Assembly: GCF_011386835.1 (NCBI RefSeq)
Contig: NC_088800.1
Coordinates: 87,907,481-87,971,480, forward strand
Direction of reading: 5' to 3'
Source: Chrysemys picta bellii
Taxonomy: Eukaryota; Chordata; Testudines; Emydidae
DNA length: 64,000 nucleotides
In this document: positions 33,212-46,200 of the stretch, in pieces
Layout of the letters: each line of letters starts with the position of its first letter
Position numbering within the stretch: position 1 is the stretch's first letter
The notes under the pieces: model-generated
Databases searched by the model: none
What the model was told of the DNA's origin: nothing
Seen by the model: only the letters and a program-made list of their open reading frames with translations
Position numbers and translations under genes: made by a program

Positions 33212-34960
33212 TGACACTGCACCCCATATTTGTCATAGCAGTATTATTATGATATGATTATAGCATAATTATGGTGTATTTTATGTAAGATGGGTTGTGT
33301 AAAGTGTCACTGGAAAAGTTATGTTTTGCTGAATATGATTAACCTATTTATATGCATGTATCATTTTTGTATCTGAAGTTATAAATCTTGACTATGTATC
33401 TGTACTTCAATTGTAGTTACACATGGGTAATGTCCACTAGACAAGATGTTTTTAGTCTAGATAGCTGGTTGGGAAGGGCCTATTCTGGGCGCCAGATTTC
33501 AGGAAGGATGTGGACAAATTGGAGAGAGTCCAGAGAAGAGTGACAAAAATTATTAAAAGTCTAGAAAACATGACTTATGCGGGAAGATTGAAAAAATTGA
33601 GTTTGTTTGGTCTGGAAAAGAGAAGACTGAGAGGGGACATAACAGTTTTCAAGTATGTAAAAGGTTGTTACAAAGAGGAGGAAGAAAAATTGTTGTTCTT
33701 AACCTCTGAGAATAGGACAAGAAGCTATGGGCTTAAATTGCAGCAAGGAGGTTTGACATTAGGAAAAACTTCCTAACTGTCAGGGTGGTTAAGCATTGGA
33801 ATAAATTGCCTAGGGAGGTTGTGGAATCTCCATCATTGGAGATTTTTAAGAGCGGGTTAGACAAACACCTGTCAGGAATGGTCTAGATAATACTTAGTCC
33901 TGCCATGAGTGCAGGGGACTGGACTAAATGACCTCTCAAGGTCCCTTCCAGTTCTATGATTCTATTCAGGGCAATGAGCCATTAGGGAAAACAATAGGCC
34001 TTAGGAGAAGCTTATCTCCCACCTGGTGAGCCGTCCTGAGAACACTCCAGACATCCTGTACGTAATGGCTGCTATGATTCTACAAGGACATGTGACCTGG
34101 CTCCATCTTGGGATGTCAGTATTTTTCCACAAACTGGTCTGGGAACTAAGTTTTGAAACAAAGGGTTCCCACCATATGCTAAAGCTATATAAGGCAGGGA
34201 GTGACCTGATCTGTTGTTCTTCACTCCCCACACAAGACTCCTGGAAATACCTGAGGAACAAAGACTGAAGTGGGGGAAGTGCTGGACCCAGTCTAAAGTG
34301 ATATCTAGCCTGTGTATGAAGCCCTGAGAAACCCCAGCTGTAAAGCTAATGCAGCTTGTGCCTTAAGAATCTACAAGTCTGCCTGTACCATCAGTTAGGG
34401 TGAGACTCTGCTATTCATACCCAATCTATCTAGAATATTAAGCTTAGTTTGCATTTTTTGTTTATTTGATAGGTAATCTGCTTTGATCTGTTTGCTATCA
34501 CTTATAATAACTTAAAATATATCTTTTGTAGTTAATAAATTTATTTTATGTTTTAATCTAAACCAGTGAGTTTGGAGTGAAGTGTGTGAGAATCTTAGCT
34601 CAGAGAGGCTGTTGCATTTCCTCTCCACATTGGGGGGAGGCGGACTCTATGAGCTTACTCTGTACAGTTCCCTGTGCAGCGCAAGACAGTATAATTTTGG
34701 GTTTATGCTCCAGGGGGGGTGCGTGCCTGGGGAGCTGAGAGTTACCTCAGCTTTAACTTGTCTAGTGTTGGTTCATGCAGTGGCTAGAGCCTGCATGTAA
34801 CTGCAGCTGGGTGTGTCCCGAATTGTGTGTATGCTGGTGGAAGTGCAAGACCGGGAGCGTGTCTGCAGTTTGTCACAGTACATAGTGTGAGAGGGAGCCC
34901 AGGCTGATGGGTCAGAGGGCTCAGTGATACCCCAGTTCCAGGTGGCACCCCGGGGTTAAA
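33212..34960 (+). mobile_element. LTR-like repeat interrupted by CR1
   Basis: Begins near gttgtgacactgcacccc and ends near ccccagttccaggtggcacc. The interior has AT-rich promoter-like text and gttaataaatttattttatg, a likely polyadenylation signal. CR1 (33486-33965) splits it. The ends and lack of coding suggest a long solo LTR of a sauropsid retroelement; class not proven. Confidence 0.45.
33486..33965 (+). mobile_element. CR1 LINE 3' end
   Basis: Encodes the RT tail DKLERVQRRVTKIIK, YAGRLKKLSLFGLEKRRLRG and DITVFKYVKG. A CR1 3' UTR follows, ending ggtcccttccagttctatga and ttctat. The frame is short but well preserved. Confidence 0.9.
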
Positions 34961-37079
34961 GCAGGCAACAGATATACACATAGGAGTTACAGTTTGTGGT
35001 TCCAAAAGGTGACAGAGATGTAGTAATGTCAGCACTGAATGCTTTTTAGGGGGATATCTGCTTTTGTTTCCTAGCTCCGTCCCTGTGAGAGTCCAAACAG
35101 CAAAGAGATGGAAAAATTTAATGTCAGCTATCTTTATTTCTCTCTTCCAAAAATTAAAACTGATGGGACAAGCCCTTCTGCACGTAACCTGTGTAGGGGC
35201 AATTAGCAAAGTCTTTGTGTCATGATTAAAGCTAAGATTTTGTCATAGGTATTTTTAATAAAAGTCACAGGCAGGATACAGGCAATAAATCATGGAAGAT
35301 CGAGCCCTGCCACCCGGGGCTGATAGCTGGAGCCCTGCTGCTGGAGGCTGAAGACGTAGAGGTCACGTAAAATCACAGAATCCGTGACCAACTTGTAGCC
35401 TTAATCATTTTGTTTCACAATCGCCCACTTTGTTCTAATAGTCCTCCTTGGTAGGCGAGGTAGGCATTCCTCTTGCCAGGGGTGCTGGGAGCCAATGAAC
35501 CAAACTGTAAACCCTGTATATGATAGAAACCACTTCAAGCCAGGGGGCAGCACCCCTAGTTCCAGCACCTATGCCGCCTGTCTGTGCTCACAAGTTCGGA
35601 GCAGACATTTTTACCGTTATAAAGCAAAACTTACATATTATAGCATGGGATACAGATATCACAAGTAAGATTGATGCATGCAGCAACTTACAAGCATTTT
35701 ATAGAGTCTAAAAACTAAACACGTCCTTGCAAGTTAACACCTGTCTTGAACAATACTAACATGCAGATGGGCTGGGCTGGTTTACAGCTCTGGATTTGTC
35801 AGTGCTTAGCTGATGCCTACAGCATTGGCAAGAGATGGTACCTGGTCTACCAATGTCACAACATTTTTCCAAGATACCACAGAAATCAATATTTATGCTG
35901 CATAATGAGAATGTTCAACTTTGAGCCATAGTCATGTATGTGTGTGAGTGTGGGAAGAATAGGAATGAAAGATATGTCATGGAGATACAGAATTTTGGAT
36001 TTTTTGCTGCAGATTTTGTCCAATTGTGCCCTAGATTATACTGGGCCCTATCTATAGGTATAATTTATGACATCTGCTGTTACTATATGTCCCTGACAGC
36101 TGTCACCCATTAGAACTCAATAGCTATAGGCCTGAAATGATTTTATAGTTCTTATAGTTGGTAAAAAGTAAAGACCAATAACATAATTGGTGAAAAGTAA
36201 AGACAACTGCTAGACACTTGCAGTTTCTTCCAGACCAAGGTTATCTGAGAAAATGCCTTGTTCCCTGCAGACAAGGTTAGTGGGTGGGTCATAGATCCAG
36301 ATGACATGTCATGACACCCTTTGCCTTTTCCTCTTCCCCTTCATGAACGCTCATCTTGGAATGCACAAATCTGATTATATCTTAAGAAAAACAACAACAA
36401 CAAAAATTACCTGTTCAGGTTTGACTGGAGAGAAACTGTCTGCCCTTTTTTGATTAAAAGCTTTTTTTCCCCCTATTTATTTAGAGAGCTTTGTCTCAAT
36501 GAGTCTTGTCATCTGCTGGGGACACACTTCATTTTATGTAATCAAGCACTAGGACACTGGCAGTTAGGACATGTAAAATGTCATGTGTTGTGAACAGCCA
36601 AAGTGGTGGCAGGTGGACAAGGAGACTGGTACTGAAGAAGTCAGAAGGAATGATTCATTTACAAACAGCATATACAAATAATGTCTTGTTCTGAAGTAAA
36701 AGGCCTTCTTTACGCAGTGGCCAAACTTAAAATGAGGAGGGAACTATTGTTGTTTATATATCACCATGGATGTGCGCAACAGATATAAAATAAGACATGG
36801 CCATTGCCTTGTGACCCTACAATCTAAGGCCTTGATACTGCAACTAACCTTGTGCAAGTGGAGAAAACAATAACACAAAGGGGGATTAGTGGGATGACAA
36901 AACAAGGGGGAAAGAGTTTAAGGGAACATTTTATGTTTATTTTATATATTGCAAGTATGAGAGCTTTGGGTTGCAATAATTTGAGTTGTCATGTACATTA
37001 ATAACCCTGGAAATAATAGAAATAATAAAATACAGAGAATTAATTCACCCTTTTCATTCTTCACAGTGGCCCCCAACAC
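34961..37079. other. intergenic or intronic sequence, little recognised
   Basis: A short repeat with inverted ggtgctgg/ccagcacc ends lies near 35477-35571, and L2-tail-like text near 36800-36830. No gene evidence. Confidence 0.35.
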
Positions 37080-37262
37080 ACACACTCATCCCTTCATTCT
37101 CCCAGTGTCACTAGTCTCATCTTCTTTCACTCTCACCTTTAGACCTTCTACACCACCCTGTTCCAGAAATGACATCCCTGGCTCTTCCTCTCATAACTCA
37201 AATTCTTTCCAAAACCTACCTCTTCCAGGAGGCCTGCAGACTCTAGCCTATGTCTGCACTGT
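37080..37262 (+). mobile_element. L2 3' UTR fragment
   Basis: The stretch ccaaaacctacctcttccag followed by gaggcctgcagactctagcc resembles the L2 3' UTR known from amniotes. Confidence 0.5.
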
Positions 37263-37899
37263 GTAATCACTATCCCACATCAAGAAATAAGCAAAAATAA
37301 ATAAATAACATAAAGCCCATTATGAATTGTATTCCTTTTCTGGTTCTCCCATTTTGTGTTGGTACTTAACAAAATGTAATAGTAAATAGCAATAATAATA
37401 CAGCAATGCAATAAAATCTATTTCCTGGCTTCTTTATTTTCAGATTTGGATACAACATGAGCTGGTTCTTATGTCCTTGTGTTCTTATGAGTCTTAAGCT
37501 CTTTATTCATCCAGTTCGTTAATGATCTAATGAGGTTTTACTCTACCATTCTGTTCTGTTAAATTGATCTTAGGCTCTGACTATAGCAGACACGTCAGTT
37601 CTAAAGAGTGACACAAATTGTTCTTTAAAATTAAAAGGCCCAATTTTTAAACAAGTTAGGTACCCATTTACATGCACAATTACCACATATGTAAATTGGG
37701 CAGTCTTGGGTAGAAATTACCATAATTAGTCGTGTGTGTGCAATTATCCAGTATGTGTAACAGTCATGCTAAGTGCACATGTAAATTAATGCATTTACAC
37801 ATGTAATTTATTTAAAAATCAGGGCTGGACATTATTGATTATTTGCCTTATATTAAGTCAACTGAATGCCATCACATTTTTTTTTTAAGAGAGAAGAAT

Positions 37900-38115
37900 G
37901 GTCTAAGCATAGAACCCAGGACCAGGAAATTCCATGTTCTACTCTTAGCTCTGACACTAATTTCATCTGTGGTCTTGGGCAAGTCCCTTAACCTCTTTAT
38001 GCCTTATTTCCGTCAACTATAAAATCGGAATAATAATACTTGTGTTCATCAGAGTGTTGTGAAGCTAGGGTATGTAAAGCATTTTGTAGATATACACTGT
38101 AAGTGTTAATTTAAT
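37900..38115 (+). repeat. MIR SINE
   Basis: Reads in MIR order: gctctgacactaatttcatc, tgtggtcttgggcaagtccc, ttaacctctttatgcc, actataaaatcggaataata, then tgtaaagcattttgtag. The conserved core and 3' segment are both present. Confidence 0.85.
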
Positions 38116-39213
38116 TTTATTATTTATTATTATGAAAAACTTTAGGGCATACATATGGAACAACTTTTGAGACTTTGACAGTCTTCCTAATTCCTGAGCT
38201 TCATTTAATAATCTACTGCTTTTATTAGAAAGAAAAAAGTACTTCTTGCTGTTTCGAGCAATACATTGCATCCATTTCACCAAAATATAAAAATCTTTTT
38301 TGTGGGGAGATCTTTTTTGCTTTGGGCTCTGTTGTTTTGTATATGCTGATGCGATGTGGAATTCTTTGCCAAATCTTTTAAGAGTTTCTTGGAACACTAG
38401 TCATGAGACACCATTACGCAGCAGTTGACTGGAAATCAACCATTTCCTCTCTTGAGAAATCCAGACAGAGGAGGAATAATTTGTATTTGGAGAATTTGTT
38501 CTTATTTTTCAGATGCAAAAAATTCTGTTCAAATCCAAAGGCAGCTGTGTCCTTTTGGGAATATTTCTTACTCTTTGGTCAGTCATTTTTTGTCTGTTCG
38601 CAAATGCTGATAAGTCAGTTCTCAAGTAGTGTGTATGAGAGAAATAGAAATGCATTCCACTGTATAGTGGAATCAGCAGTGACTGCTTAGTTAAGTTTGC
38701 TTAACAGTTTCCATCTTAACTCCTTATTTTCAGTCACTCAAAACTTTGTGAAACCTTAACCTTTAAGGTTAAAATTTTCCAATGCTTTCACTGGGTTTTT
38801 TTCATATGAGGAGAGTGGAAAACAAGACACCATTTAAAAAATTGTGTGACCATTTTGAATAGCTCAACAGCTAAAATAGCTTGGGGTAAGGAGGAGAATA
38901 GCACAGTGGAACCTGCCTGATAGTGGAGTGAAGCTTCATTACAGGAGAAGTCCTTTGAAATGTATTTAGCAATTCAGGTCCTTTCACTCCATTTAACTAA
39001 CTGGGTTTTTGTATGTGTGTAGATATTTACACACATACAAAACCCAAGACACTGTCTTCTGTGTTCCAATCATTTACAACCAATGTAGGAGCAACTCAGC
39101 GAGCAACTCTTCCCAACATTCGATAAAAGGCAATGTCTCGGACAGTAGACAGGGCCATATGCAGCAGAGGAAGGGACTAGCGTTTGCTTGTAACCAGCTG
39201 ACATACTGTTGAA
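38116..39213. other. sequence without recognised feature
   Basis: AT-rich; no exon or classified repeat is recognised. Confidence 0.35.
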
Positions 39214-39322
39214 CAAGACTTGTCTCTGTCTACATTGCCTGCAAAGTCATGGTCAACACTGTATTAGTTAACACCACTCTTCAAAGTTGTGTTAACTATA
39301 CCTTTCTAGTGAAGACAAGACC
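39214..39322. mobile_element. small MITE
   Basis: acttgtctctgtctacatt and gtgaagacaagacctt are inverted ends. About 110 bp, with an internal gttaacaccactc/gtgttaacta palindrome. Confidence 0.5.
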
Positions 39323-39329
39323 TTAGCCA

Positions 39330-40035
39330 TTTCTAATCCAAGACAGTATTTTCACTACATGGCCACTTAGTTTTTTTAATAGCTTTTTTAAGTGACATTG
39401 TCAACGGATTTTTGAAAGTCCAAATAATGTCATTTGGATCTATTTTATCCACTATGTGCTTGATACGCCCAAAGAATTCTAGTATATTAAAGAGGAATAA
39501 TTTTTCTTTTTAGAAGTTGTGCTAGTTTGCCCCTATTATAGCACGATCATATAGGTGCTTTATAACTCCATATTACTGTTTTAACAAATTTGCCTGGAAC
39601 TGAAGTAAGGCTCAGTGGTCTGTAATTCCCAGGATCTTCCCAGCGCCTTATGTTAAAGGTTGGTATGGTATTTGCTAGCCTCTAGTTCGCTGAGATAGTA
39701 GCCAATTTTAATGAGAAATTGCATGTTTTTGTTAGCAAGTCAGCTGCTTCAATCTTAAATTCCTTCAGGACTCTGGGTTGAACCATCTGGTCTTGGTGAC
39801 TTGTTGCGCTTAAATGTTTCAGTTTGTTCCAGTACATCCTCTTTGGGGACATCAGTTTCTGGCAGTTCCTCATCTTTAGTACCTGAGAAGAGTAGGTCTG
39901 GTGTAGATCTCTCTCCAACAGTCTCTGGGGTGAAGACTTTTGCAAAGAACTCATTTAACTCTTTTGTAATATCCTTATCCGCCTTAATTGTTCCCTTTAC
40001 TCCATGGCAAAGCTTCAGGGAATTCGAAATACACT
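39330..40035 (-). mobile_element. CR1 LINE internal (RT) fragment
   Basis: On the - strand, GNYRPLSLTSVPGKF (about 39635-39590) is the signature CR1 RT block, and DKIDPNDIIW follows about 39450-39420. It ends about 110 bp before the IL4R exon at 40149. Decayed by frameshifts. Confidence 0.82.
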
Positions 40036-40148
40036 GAATGTGCTAACATCTGGCACTGGGGGCAATATGAAGGGTGAAGGGTAGAAAGTACTGTGTCCTT
40101 TGACTAGTTTGTATACTAATCTAAGCTTTTAATGTTTTCTATTGGCAG

Positions 40149-40262
40149 AATCTCAGCACAGCTTCTCCTACAGAAACTGACAAGTGCTAATGATGGCTGA
40201 CAGCCTGAAGGCTGCAGTGCTTGCCTTATGGACCCTTTTCTTTTCATGTGCAACATATCACA
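40149..40262 (+). CDS. IL4R: IL4R first coding exon (CDS from 40193)
   Basis: Acceptor tattggcag, 44 nt of 5' UTR, then [19 protein letters not shown], a typical signal peptide, ending with one base of a split Ile codon at donor gtgagt. At least one upstream non-coding exon must exist. Confidence 0.82.
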
Positions 40263-43200
40263 GTGAGTTTGCTAATGCTGTAACGTAATTCGTTTAAAAG
40301 TAATTTATCAACAACACTTTAAAGTGAATAGATCAATTAGCAAGCAACATTTTTACCATAATTCAGTAGCCATAATAATATGTCTGATTGCAAATATCAA
40401 CAATATTTATATGTTAGAATACAGTCTCAGTTCTTGTATATTTTTCCACTAATATTTTCAACGTGCAAAGAAAAACACTCAGGAATTGATAAAGAGCTGA
40501 AACTGATGTTTGGAGAGACTGTCTTTCTGTTCCCCTGTTATTGCAACTGGCTTTCTAATCTAATCTATCTGCTTTGTTTATAGTACTCACATTACTATAG
40601 TCTGCATTCTCTGCAGCACTGTCCCCTGCTGGCCCAAGGCTATCCAGTGGTTATCTGCTCTGGAGGGACAGAGTATTAAACTCCCAGTGGGTCCTCTCAT
40701 GATCCACTAATTCTGTCCTTTTTAACGTAATCAAGTTTTTCTGGTAAGATTTAACCTTTATAAACCGCCGGTGCTGCTCATTGCTCTTTGGTTACCCTCT
40801 GGAGACCACTGAAGTGCAGTTTATCTAACAGGAGGAGCAATAGGCCCTAGATGTTTGGGGACTTTTTTCTTAATAGCTTTTCCAATATCTCCTTGGGGAT
40901 AGAAGGTAGATTTATAGGATGATGATTGCTAGGATCCCTCCTTTAACCTCTTGAGAATCAGTCCTACATTTTACTTTGGTGCAGTATTTTGTTAGCACCC
41001 CAGTTGTCCATGGTTTAAAAAAAACCCAAAGCTGTCTGTGGTACAAAAATTGCATTAGCTAATTTCCTTACTACCCACAGTACCAGTTCTACCTCCAGTG
41101 ATATCAGTGGGAATTTTGCAATAGAATTAAATTGGAGAAGAATCAAGCCCCACAGGTGTATATCGGCTAAGTCATCTGATTTGAATATGCTTAGATTTTT
41201 CAAAATTTTCTTACCCGCTTTTTGTCAATGTTTGGTTTTACAGGTTTGTTCCTTCCTTATGAATTGCATGTTTCAAGCTTCTTTGTTGTATTTTTCTTGT
41301 TGAAGATAAAAAAAGAAGTTCAGTATCTCAGTTCCCTTTTTCAACTATACAAATTGAAAGTAAACTTTGTATTGTATGTGGTTTCAAAAGGAAATTCTCA
41401 AAGATCTGAGATTTAAAAAACTGTGCTAGAAAGGAAAAAGAGAGACGGTAAAAGAAATACAGAGTAGGTTAAAAGTTGTAGGGAAAAGATAAGGGAAGTA
41501 AAAGGCCAAATGAATGAATGCTGCTAGTCAAAGTAGTTTAGGAGACTAGAGAGAGCTTTTTACATCTCAAGGGAGAAAGTAAGTCCATTAAAAATTAGGA
41601 GGGAGTGAAATTAATGCTGATTAAAAAATGGCTGGTATACTGAACTCTTCTTTTAAAATCTGCCTTTAAGAGGAAAAATAAGTAAAAGTTTGAATAATAA
41701 AAAGTAAGAAAGGCCTTGTAAAAATCACAATGGATAAAGAGTAGTTAAAGAGTACTTTGAAATTGTAAACCTATACAGATTAGCAATATGCATTGTAGGG
41801 TACTGAAGGAAATTTATCCTTAATTGACTAAACCACTGATAATTGTTTTTGAAAAAAACATGGACGGTGGGGAGATACCAGAAGACGAGGGAAGCAAATG
41901 TGGTACTGATGTTCAGAAAAGGAAAGAAGAAAGAACCTGGCAATTATTTACCTATAAGATTAATGTTTATCCTCATTAAAATAAAACACAAGCAAAACAG
42001 TCTAGATATTTAGATGATGATGGAACCATGAGCAGCTGGAAGTGTTGCGGTTTATAAAGAGTAAATCATACCAAACATACTAAATTATTTATTTTATAGA
42101 GGTAAAAAAATTGGTTCCTGAAGCTTCAATTCATACACATGCTAGTAGTACTAGTCAAGTAAGTGAGTCCCAGTGGTGAAGCACTGGAATGGGTTACCTA
42201 GGGAGGTGGTGGAATCTCCATCCTTAGAGATTTTTAAAGCCCGGCTTGACAAAGCCCTGGCTGGGATGATTTAGTTGGGGTTGGTCCTGTTTTGAGCAGA
42301 GGATTGGACAGATGACCTCCTGAGGTCTCTTCCAACCCTAATCTTCTATGATTCTATGATGATTTCTAAAGTAAATGGAATTACTCAAGTGAATAAGGAC
42401 TGCTAGGTGATTAAGACTAGAAGGGCTGGGCATTTAGAAGAGAAAGTGAAAGTAACAGATACAATATATATGGATTTTAATGAGGATGACAGACCATAAA
42501 CAAATGACAGTGATAAGCAGCAAAGTATTTAGTTGGCTCAAGTTTCTAGTGAAGTACCACAGGGATCAGTGTTAGATCCAGTCTTATTTAACAACTTCAT
42601 TAATGCTCTTGAAGAAGGAGTGAACTGAATGTTCATGAAATTTTCAGATTACACTTCATAAGGAGTAGGTGGAAATACCCATCACACCTGAGAAATAATA
42701 CAAAGGAACCTAGGGAGATTAGAAACATGGGCAAGAAGTAAGTGAAACTCATCTTGGAGAAAACGCAAGCTGACATATTGGCGAAATAATCCAAGCCCAG
42801 ACGCTGAATGGGAGAGAGGAACCTGGGAAGCAGGAGTGGCTGAAAGAACCCTAAGGGGTAGGACTTCCCCACAAATTAATTTTCAGTTTGCAGTGTGATA
42901 TGACAGCAAGAAAAGGACCAATAGAGTCTTGGGCTGCATATGCAGAATCATCATGTCCTGGAGCAGAGGAGGAATCCTTTCTCTATCTAACCCTTGTGTA
43001 ACTTCAGCTGGAATACTGCCAGCAGGCTCTGTCTTGGGAACCTCATTACTGGAAAGAAAGATGTTGACAAGTTTGGCAGAGTTCTGACAGCACCAACAAA
43101 AAATAACCAGGGATGTGGAGGAGACTGACGTGAAAAGAAGGACTGGAAGAGTTAGATCTGCATAACTTGTATAAGAGAGGACTGGGGGGATGTGACAAAC

Positions 43201-46200
43201 ATCTACAAATACCCAAAGGGTCAAGCGCCATAGAGGGAGAGGAATTAGCTAGGACAGGAAAAGTGGGTGGTATTTCCTGACATTGTTGGGTTTTTTTGTT
43301 AAAGTTCACATGTTTCAGAACTTCAAGGCATGTTGTTAGCCTTTATAACTACATGAGTTTATTGTCACACATGCCCTCCCACCCCCTTTCCTTCTGCTGT
43401 TCAGTACAGTCACATATGGTGTAGATTGTCAGTTCTTTGGAGTAGGGAGCAGGTCTTGCTGGGTATCTCTACACTGCAATTAAAAATCTGTGGCTGACCC
43501 ATTCCAGCTAACTCAGGTTCCCATGACTCAGGCTAAAGGACTGTTTAATCCTTTGTGGTGTTGATGTTCAGGCCCAGGCTAGAACCTGGGCTTTGGGACC
43601 CCGTGAGTGGGGAGGGTCCCAGAGCCCAGGTTCCTGCCCAAACTTGAACATCTGCACCACAATTGAACAGTCGCTTGGCCTGAGCCCAAATCAACTGGCA
43701 CAGTCCAGTTACGAGTGTTTAATTGCAGTGTAGACATACCCACTGTGTTTGTGCAACACCCAGCACAACATGGTCCTGATCTTGACTGGGGCCTATGGGC
43801 CCTATTACAATACACATTCATAATAATAATTAATAAATAAATAATGGGCATAACTAGAAATAAGGTAATGAAATATCAGGAGAAAACTTCTTTTATACGG
43901 GGAACTTGATAAGGCTATGGAGAAGCCTGTTGCAGGGAATGAGGGAAGCCTGCTTGCTTGGGATGTTTGCAGCTAGATTCGACAAAACACTAGAAAAAGC
44001 CCTATAGGCAGGAACCTTATTCTGATTCCTAGGAGAGTGCACTGTGACCTAATTCATCTTTTCTGTCACTAATATCTATGATTCTGTTATTCTCTGATTA
44101 ATCTTTAATAACCTTTACACAGAACTTGTGATAAACTAATTTCCCAATGATAACGTTTCGTGGCTTGAGAGTAGGTGAGCTGGGAGCTGTTTTGGGGTCT
44201 TTGACCCAAATTCCAATTGTACAGCCTTTTCGTTTTGTCCCATAGAATTTCGAGGTGTGCTCTGTAGTGGGCCAAGTTTAGTTTCTCTTCCCATTTAATC
44301 TGAACAAGTCAAACAATTGAGCTTTCACGCTCCCTTTAAGAGATTTTAATAGTTCACCTTAATTGAATTGGCCGTTAGCACTGACCCACCACTTGGTAAG
44401 GCGACTCCCATCTTTTCATATGCTGTGTATTTATACCTCTTCTACTGTATTTTCCACTCCATGCATCTGATGAAGTGGGTTCTAGCCCACGAAAGCTTAT
44501 GTCCAAATAAATTGTTAGTTCTAAGGTGCCACAAGTACTCCTCGTTGTTTTTGCTGACACAGACTAACACGGCTACCACTCTGAAACCTTTAATAGTTCT
44601 GTTTCAAAAGAATAATTTTATACTTCTAAGCACCAGACCCTGTTCTGGCTGATTTTGTTTCCTATTGCTGTCACTGCTCAGTGTTGTGTTGGTTTTTCCT
44701 TAGTTATGGCAACAGGGAGCATACAGATGTTTGACTGCTTCACTGACTATGCCAGGGAGCTGACTTGTCACTGGGGAGTGCCTGCACAAACAAAATGCTC
44801 CAAGGAATTCCAACTCTATTACAGGAAGGAATATTTCTCGACAGTGTAAGTGTTTAATGCCACTTTCTGGGTTCATTGTTAAAATGTTAAATATGCTGCA
44901 ATTATTAACAGCCTTGCCCCGCCTCTCTGTGACCATTGCGAGGGGTTTGAAGCACAGCAGAATCAATGTAGTCCTGCTGCATGGGGAAGGGCACAATGCT
45001 CGGGGTCCTCACCCCCTGTGTTTGGTAGAGCACAACTCTACAGGCCTCCTTGCACTCCCGGTGCAGAGGGGATCGTTAGGTGTGAACTGGGGAAGTGTCA
45101 GGGCCAATGGATCTGCAGCTACCTTCACTGGACATGAAACTCCATGTGGGGAGTATACAGCAGTAGCTGCGTGACCTAGAAGGGGTATTCCCTGTCTTCA
45201 GCCTGGGGAAAAGGATTGCCCTCCCCTCCCCCACCCTCTCCCCTGGAGCCCAGTGGCTCTCCTGCGTATAGCACAAGAACATAGGGCCAAGTCCTTATTC
45301 CTGGCCCTATTGTGCAGAGGCCTGCTGGCACGCCTACAACAGAAGCCAGTTCCAGCCTGCTCTCCCCAGCTGATCATAGTTTTTCCCCAGAGACATGCAA
45401 GTGGCATCACTTTGAACAGGTTAGCTGACCCCTCTTCCTTTCCCAGACGTAAAGGCTTTCCATCACCAATCTGCTCTCTCGGATGCAGCCATGTGAGGAA
45501 CGGGTCCTCACTGTGTCAATTTCTCCTTTACAGATTAGGCCATAGCTTTCCCCATTGAGTTTTTCACTGGGGAACACACAGATAGCTGAGACTTTTGTAC
45601 CAAATGCTTTCTGGGAACTAAGTTTGTGCATCTTAGATTCAGCTTACACACTGGGAGCCTTCTCTGATGACACTGAATGGAAGCTTAGTTTAAATGAACT
45701 GAGTGCTTAATCCTATGTAAACATTACATCCATTTTGATATTTTTCAGATATAACGCATGCATCCCGGAGAATGCAAAAGGCAGCAGCATGAATTCCATT
45801 TCCAACTGCATTTGCATAATTCTGCCCGAATATTTCTCGACAGGCCTCGCATATCATTTAGCACTACAGGCCAATGGGACAGTGCTATGGAATGGCACTG
45901 TAATACTGGCACACATTGGTGAGATATAGCTTGTTAGAGATTTATCATTGATATATCCCATTCCACATCCCCAGCCAACGACCTCACCAGCATCACACAG
46001 TCAGCACCTTCTTATCCTCTGAGAGCAACGCACCTGCAGTGTGTTCTTCGTGTGGCAACAGAATTCAGGGATGAGGAGTGAGATGTCATTGCCTATTTCT
46101 GAGAGAGGACAAAGGTCTGTAGCCAGGATTCTTGGCCCCCAAAACATCTCATGGCAGTTGACTCACCAACTTGAGTGTCTGAATGGGCTGAACAGGGTTT

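Larger units (their letters stand above)
42400..44085 (+). mobile_element. decayed CR1 copy with nested insertions
   Basis: RT text [14 protein letters not shown] is readable around 42555-42600. Later CR1 text continues to about 43260 and its 3' end reappears at 43860-44085. The gap holds an L2-type tail with a MITE inside it. Many stops; dead. Confidence 0.65.

Noticed and set aside
40190..40192. First of two adjacent ATGs as the IL4R start
   Set aside because: Its context is weaker (C at -3, A at +4) than that of the ATG at 40193; the difference is one residue and cannot be settled without data.
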